Below are positions 6,606 to 10,062 of a stretch of 10,062 nt of DNA, piece by piece. Every line of letters starts with the position of its first letter. Within the stretch, counting starts at the first letter, position 1. Below the pieces are notes generated by a model. It ran no database searches. It was given only the letters and a program-made list of their open reading frames with translations, and was not told where the DNA came from. The stretch is from Chloroflexota bacterium. GTDB lineage: Bacteria; Chloroflexota; Anaerolineae; Ardenticatenales; Ardenticatenaceae. The position numbers and the translations under genes are program-made. The stretch lies in contig DOUV01000033.1 of NCBI GenBank assembly GCA_003520455.1, forward strand, positions 1 through 10,062. Direction: 5' to 3'.

Positions 6606-7979
6606 TCAGGCCGGTTGTACGAATCCATGCATCGCTGCCCGCGCCGTCCAATCGTCGAGGGTGAGCCCAAGCCGGACACAGGCCTTCCCGACGTCACCCT
6701 CGGCGAGTCGTAGGGCCTCCTCCATCATCTGCTTCTCAGCTCGCGCCAAGACCTCGGCCAGTGGCACTTCCTGCCGGACTTGCTCGGTGATGTCAATCTT
6801 GCAGTCGCGCGGGGCACTCGTCATGATCAGGTGCTCGGGGCCGATGATTCGTCCCTGCGAGAGCACGACTGCGCGCTCGATGACATTCTCAAGCTCGCGA
6901 ACGTTCCCCGGCCAGTCGTAGCTGCGCAGCACGTCCATCGCCTCCTCAGAAATTTTGGAAGGCGGCTGGCTGGGCGCATAGCGATACTTGTCCAGAAAAT
7001 GGGCTACCAGCAGGGGGAGATCATCCATCCGTTCACGCAATGGCGGCAGGTACACGTTGATCACGTTCAGGCGGTAGTAGAGATCTTCCCGAAAGTGCCC
7101 CTCAAGCATTTCCTGTTCGAGGTTCTTGTTGGTCGCGGCGATCACGCGGACATCCACTCTGATCGTGGTGTTGCCACCAACCCGCTGGAATTCCCCCTCC
7201 TGGAGAACGCGCAAAAACTTCTTTTGCGTATTCGGGCTCATTTCGCCGATCTCGTCAAGGAAGATGGTCCCCCTGTCGGCCAGCTCGAAATGCCCCTTAC
7301 GCCGCTCTACGGCGCCCGTGAAGGAGCCCTTCTCGTGACCAAATAGCTCGCTCTCCAACAGGGTCTCCGGGAGGGCCGCGCAGTTGATCTTGACCAGGGG
7401 ACCACGCCGCCGGCGTGAGTTCTGGTGGATGGTCTCCGCGACCAACTCCTTACCGGTGCCGGTTTCGCCCGCGATCAGCACAGTCGCATCGCTGGGGGCT
7501 ACCCGCCCGATGATCTTGTAGACGGTTTGCATCGGCGCGCTCTGGCCGATAATGCGGTCGCGCGCATCGCGCTTCCCGAGCGCGTCCTGCAACTGCTTGA
7601 CCTGGCTGGCCAGCTCGCGGTGCTCGAAGAGCCGCCGCACGACAATCTCGACTTCATCCAGCTCGAGCGGTTTTACCAGGTAGTCGTAGGCCCCCGCCTG
7701 GACCGCCTGGATGGCCGTGTTGCTTGTCCCATGACCCGTGATCACGATGACCGGGATATCCTTCCCCAGGCCAAAAAGCTCCTGCATCACAGCCAACCCG
7801 TCCGTATCGGGCAAGCGAACATCGAGCAGCATCAGATCGTAGTCTGTTTCGGGAACCTTCGCGAGGGCTTCCTGGCCGGTCGCGGCCAGAGTCACGAGGT
7901 AATTCTCTTCGAGGAGGTCCTTCAAGACGTCACGAATCTCTTGGTCGTCATCGACGATTAGAATGTGGCGCTGATTCAC
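6606..7979 (-). CDS. NtrC-family sigma-54-dependent response regulator
   Basis: This 457-aa activator uses ATP hydrolysis to remodel the sigma-54 polymerase complex. Residues about 5-115 form a receiver: DDD (10-12), phospho-acceptor D53 in LLDVRLP, T81, and K103 in VKPL. The AAA+ domain (about 142-375) has Walker A GETGTGKE (171-178), the sigma-54-contacting loop GSFTGA (218-223, a common variant of GAFTGA), Walker B IFLDEIGE (239-246) and the Arg-rich REDLYYRL (297-304). The C-terminus (about 405-457) aligns with a Fis-type helix-turn-helix, but the recognition helix is unusual ([17 protein letters not shown]). The start is a GTG with GAGG 5 nt upstream; no usable ATG lies near. A TATAAT promoter lies upstream. 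The presence of rpoN nearby fits. The particular ortholog is not identifiable. Confidence 0.96.
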   Translation of the reverse strand: MNQRHILIVDDDQEIRDVLKDLLEENYLVTLAATGQEALAKVPETDYDLMLLDVRLPDTDGLAVMQELFGLGKDIPVIVITGHGTSNTAIQAVQAGAYDYLVKPLELDEVEIVVRRLFEHRELASQVKQLQDALGKRDARDRIIGQSAPMQTVYKIIGRVAPSDATVLIAGETGTGKELVAETIHQNSRRRRGPLVKINCAALPETLLESELFGHEKGSFTGAVERRKGHFELADRGTIFLDEIGEMSPNTQKKFLRVLQEGEFQRVGGNTTIRVDVRVIAATNKNLEQEMLEGHFREDLYYRLNVINVYLPPLRERMDDLPLLVAHFLDKYRYAPSQPPSKISEEAMDVLRSYDWPGNVRELENVIERAVVLSQGRIIGPEHLIMTSAPRDCKIDITEQVRQEVPLAEVLARAEKQMMEEALRLAEGDVGKACVRLGLTLDDWTARAAMHGFVQPA

Positions 7980-8018
7980 TGGTACCTCACTTCCTAGCGT
8001 CTGGAAATTGTACAAATC

Positions 8019-8047
8019 ATTATAGCTGGGGCAGAGTGAGACGGCAA
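8019..8047 (-). promoter_or_regulatory. Sigma-70-type promoter of the sigma-54 activator gene
   Basis: On the minus strand, TTGCCG (8047-8042), a 17-nt spacer and a perfect TATAAT (8024-8019) lie in front of the GTG at 7979, giving a leader of about 30 nt. The -35 matches consensus at 4 of 6 positions. This suggests that the activator itself is transcribed by the housekeeping sigma factor. Confidence 0.7.
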
Positions 8048-8292
8048 TTACTTGACCCGCTAACGCCCAGATTCTCGCGGCGATTGGCTCGAGCGCCGGT
8101 TGGCTCCTGGCCTGGAAACTGCTTCTCACAGCGGTGGCTCTCAGACGTCAGGGCGGCGCAATTGTAGCCGTGCGACGCGCTTGCCGGGTTGGACGCTGGC
8201 CGCGATGAGGCTGGAGCGCTCCCGAGGGAGCCAGATGCCTCGCACCTCTTCCCCACGACTTGCGGGCGGTCCTGCCCAGACGTGTCCAGGCC

Positions 8293-8322
8293 TTGGTCAT
8301 TCGCTCGGCCGGGTGCTATACT
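8293..8322 (+). promoter_or_regulatory. Promoter of the broken histidine kinase gene
   Basis: An extended -10 (TGC-TATACT, -10 hexamer 8317-8322) with a weak -35 (TTGGTC, 8293-8298) at 18-nt spacing ends 26 bp before the ATG. A strong GGAGGAG ribosome site follows, so expression signals persist although the coding sequence is damaged. Confidence 0.6.
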
Positions 8323-8348
8323 GCTGAGAGTGGTCTGGAGGAGAAAAG

Positions 8349-9286
8349 ATGAGTGATCGGGAGATGGATGCTGCAACTCATACCGGCAGCACATTCTCCG
8401 ATGTAGCCCTATACATTCATTGCTACCTCGAGGAGTTGATGACGATCCAGCGCGCTGCCATCGTACTCGGCGCCGAGCGCGATCCGAGGCGCGTGTTGCA
8501 CCTGGTGGCTGAGCAGGCGGTGGGCCTCGTGAATGCTTCCTATGCCCTCAGGGGTCTGCTCATCCCCGAGGGCGAGCGTTCACCTCCATCATCGGGCATG
8601 AGTTGCGCACCCCACTGACCTCGATTCTGGGCTACAGCAAGCTTCTCATTGACCGCCCGGATGTACCTGCCGAGAGACGCGCCAGGTGGGGGCGCTTCAT
8701 CCTGGAGAAGAGCCGGCTCCTCAACCGTCTCGTTAACGATGTGCTCGACCTCTCCCGCCTCAACATGGGCCGCTTCGAGCTTCAATTCAAGGCCGTTCGG
8801 TTGGACGCGCTCATCCGCCGCGTGGCCGACGAATTTTCCCTGGCGACCGACCGGCACCAGATTGTGGTTGAGGTCGCCGGCTCACCGGCATCGATCCAGG
8901 CCGATGAGGATCGGCTCGAGCAGGTCCTCGCCAACCTGCTCAGTAAAGCCATCAAGTACTCACCCGCAGGCGGTCTGGTTCAGATTCGGCTCAAGGAGGT
9001 CGGAAACTGCCTGCAGCTCCGCGTGTCCGATCATGGCGTTGGGATCGCACCCGAGCACTTCGACCGAATCTTGGAGCCGTTCTACCGGGTGGACAACAGC
9101 ACGGCTCGCTCGATCTACGGGAGTGGCCTGGGGCTAGCGGTCAGCCGCGGCATCGTCGAGGCCCACGGTGGCACACTGACCGTCGAGAGTACGCTCGGTG
9201 AGGGCAGCAGTTTCTTCATCACCATCCCGCGCCAGACTGGTGGCGAGGGCGAACTCCGCCTATTGATCGATAGCCGACTCGAGTGA
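8349..9286 (+). pseudogene. Broken GAF-domain sensor histidine kinase
   Basis: The 5' part (8349 to about 8575, ATG with GGAGGAG) encodes a helical N-terminus and the first helix and strand of a GAF domain, ending near LLIPEGER. This frame then stops at 8616-8618. The HisKA and HATPase_c domains continue in the -1 frame: AFTSIIGHELRTP (about 8576-8614) carries the phospho-accepting His (codon 8597-8599). It is followed by the dimerisation helices, G1 box DHGVGI, F box ILEPFYRVD and G2 box GSGLGL, to the TGA at 9284-9286. About 100 or more GAF residues usual in such kinases are absent at the junction, which points to an internal deletion that also changed the frame. No ATG or GTG restarts the second frame upstream of the His codon. 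The N box reads NLLSKAIKYS, with Lys where the catalytic Asn is expected (codon 8945-8947). The gene is very likely non-functional as a kinase. Confidence 0.87.
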
Positions 9287-9315
9287 CGCTTGAATCGGTG
9301 CAGAACCCTACGCGT

Positions 9316-9344
9316 TTTACGTTTTACCGTTCACGTCTTATAAT
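9316..9344 (+). promoter_or_regulatory. Promoter of the TIM-barrel isomerase gene
   Basis: TTTACG (9316-9321), a 17-nt spacer and a perfect TATAAT (9339-9344) sit 32 bp before the ATG at 9377. The AT-rich stretch 9315-9335 also has a repeated TTTTAC(C)G pattern. The promoter separates this gene from the kinase remnant upstream. Confidence 0.7.
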
Positions 9345-9376
9345 CGCGACTCGCTCGGAGGGTGGAGGCACGTCCC

Positions 9377-10062
9377 ATGCAACCTGGAATGAGCGGCCTG
9401 ACCTTCGGCGCCGATCATCCGCTCGACGGCGATATTCTCCTCGCGGCGATCAATGGCTTTACCCACCTTGATATCGTGGCTCCCAAGCTCGAGTGCTACC
9501 TCGCCCAGGGTGAGTTCGACATTCGTGACCTGAAGCGCCTCTTTCTTCGGACGCGGCCCGGTGCGCTGGATGGCCTGAGCGCGGTCGAGTTCGGCGCGGC
9601 GGGACGTGACATCCTTCTGGCACGAGCCGAGGTACTCTTCAAGCAGGCGCGCCGGGTGGGGGCCGCAACGCTCATCGTTCGCCCGGTCCCTACGGAGGCC
9701 ACCGCTGAAGAGATCGTGGAGACGTTGGCCGCCCTGGGCGCTGCAGCCCAACGATGGAGCGTTCGCCTGGCTGTGGCACCTGCTCCGAGCGCGGGCGCCT
9801 CGCGGGGTGAGGAACCCCTCACAGACCCGCTGGCCTCCTACGCCGGTCTGAGCGCACTGATGGCGCAGGTGGATCAGCCGAGCCTCGGATTGCTGATTGA
9901 TACTGTCGCCGTCGCCCGTGAGGCCGCCCTGGACTGGTTATCGAGCGTCCCGCCCGAATGGATTGTCCACGTCCATCTGGCCGACGCGGCGGCGGATGGC
10001 ACTGGGCCGCGCCTGCTCCCGGGCGCCGGCGAGCTTCCGCTGGCGGGGATGCTGGCAACCCT
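9377..10062 (+). CDS. Sugar-phosphate isomerase/epimerase-like TIM-barrel protein (3' truncated by window)
   Basis: The frame is open from ATG 9377 to the right edge (228 codons seen). GGAGG lies 8 nt upstream. The sequence reads as the N-terminal three quarters or so of a xylose-isomerase-like/AP-endonuclease-2 barrel (cytoplasmic, typically metal-dependent, acting on ketoses, inosose or hydroxypyruvate-type substrates). Supporting features are alternating strand-helix units; a strand motif LGLLIDTVAVAREA (about 175-188) where the family has a conserved Asp; and HVHLADA (about 202-208) followed by LLPGAGELPLAGML, the usual family ending before the last strand-helix unit. The opening GLTFGADHP... 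GFTHLDIVAPKLECYL resembles the first barrel strands. Exact substrate cannot be assigned. It has its own promoter, so a link to the signalling genes is not implied. Confidence 0.8.
   Translation, partial: MQPGMSGLTFGADHPLDGDILLAAINGFTHLDIVAPKLECYLAQGEFDIRDLKRLFLRTRPGALDGLSAVEFGAAGRDILLARAEVLFKQARRVGAATLIVRPVPTEATAEEIVETLAALGAAAQRWSVRLAVAPAPSAGASRGEEPLTDPLASYAGLSALMAQVDQPSLGLLIDTVAVAREAALDWLSSVPPEWIVHVHLADAAADGTGPRLLPGAGELPLAGMLAT

Larger units (their letters stand above)
7980..8348. other. 369-bp divergent intergenic region
   Basis: This lies between the sigma-54 activator (minus) and the broken histidine kinase (plus). It carries one promoter for each at its two ends, annotated separately. 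The GC-rich middle (about 8050-8290) shows no gene, repeat or RNA that I recognise. Short open frames on both strands lack start signals and protein-like composition. Confidence 0.6.

Noticed and set aside
7980..8129. Longer sigma-54 activator starting at 8129
   Set aside because: The extension would include the TATAAT promoter, and it does not resemble a receiver N-terminus. GTG 7979 has a ribosome site.
8020..8394. 124-codon minus-strand open frame in the intergenic gap
   Set aside because: It overlaps both promoters and the start of the kinase remnant, has no ribosome site and has random-looking composition.
8513..8618. Programmed -1 frameshift in the histidine kinase
   Set aside because: The two frames overlap and the shift is -1, but no slippery heptamer is visible, and the missing GAF body cannot be explained by frameshifting.
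1..10062. Sigma-54 (-24/-12) promoters upstream of the genes here
   Set aside because: Scanning by eye for TGGCAC-N5-TTGC on both strands gave only poor matches, for example near 746-760 and inside the kinase gene near 2575. The targets of this sigma factor probably lie elsewhere.

Overview
The window is GC-rich DNA with densely packed genes that read like a member of the Chloroflexota (an Anaerolineae-like lineage). This rests on the gene style, namely a Ser/Thr kinase with an extracellular sugar-binding-like domain, a sigma-54 with an inserted zinc ribbon, and GAF-histidine kinase remnants, and on codon use. No rRNA or marker gene confirms it, so the taxonomy is an inference of moderate confidence.

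Left part (1-4215): a small unrecognised protein on the + strand (90-626) is followed by three minus-strand genes. In transcription order these are a 195-aa uncharacterised soluble protein (4215-3628), a membrane-anchored Hanks-type Ser/Thr kinase with a C-terminal CBM9-like domain (3535-1730), and a rhomboid intramembrane protease (1536-853). A strong intrinsic terminator follows the rhomboid gene. A terminator-like hairpin separates the 195-aa gene from the kinase gene. A more AT-rich, palindrome-containing spacer separates kinase from rhomboid. The 4216-4643 gap holds two 37-bp direct repeats with a 72-bp period.

Middle part (4644-7979): a sigma-54 regulatory cluster. It has rpoN (minus) with an unusual four-cysteine zinc-ribbon motif in the usually acidic linker, a divergent single-domain response regulator (plus), and, convergent to that, an NtrC-type sigma-54 activator (minus). 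A 12-bp-stem hairpin lies between the two convergent genes. The activator has all ATPase and sigma-54-contact motifs, but its C-terminal Fis-type helix-turn-helix looks degenerate. A good sigma-70-type promoter lies in front of it.

Right part (7980-10062): a divergent GAF-histidine kinase gene that is broken. Most of the GAF domain is missing, the reading frame changes just before the H-box, and the catalytic N-box asparagine is replaced by lysine. It keeps a recognisable promoter and ribosome binding site. Behind its own promoter follows the start of a sugar-phosphate isomerase/epimerase-like TIM-barrel gene that runs off the right edge.

Functionally the centre looks like signal transduction feeding sigma-54 transcription: activator, sigma factor and a stand-alone receiver, with a neighbouring kinase that appears to have decayed. 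The left part looks like an envelope-sensing kinase next to a membrane protease. No complete new defence or mobile system could be supported.
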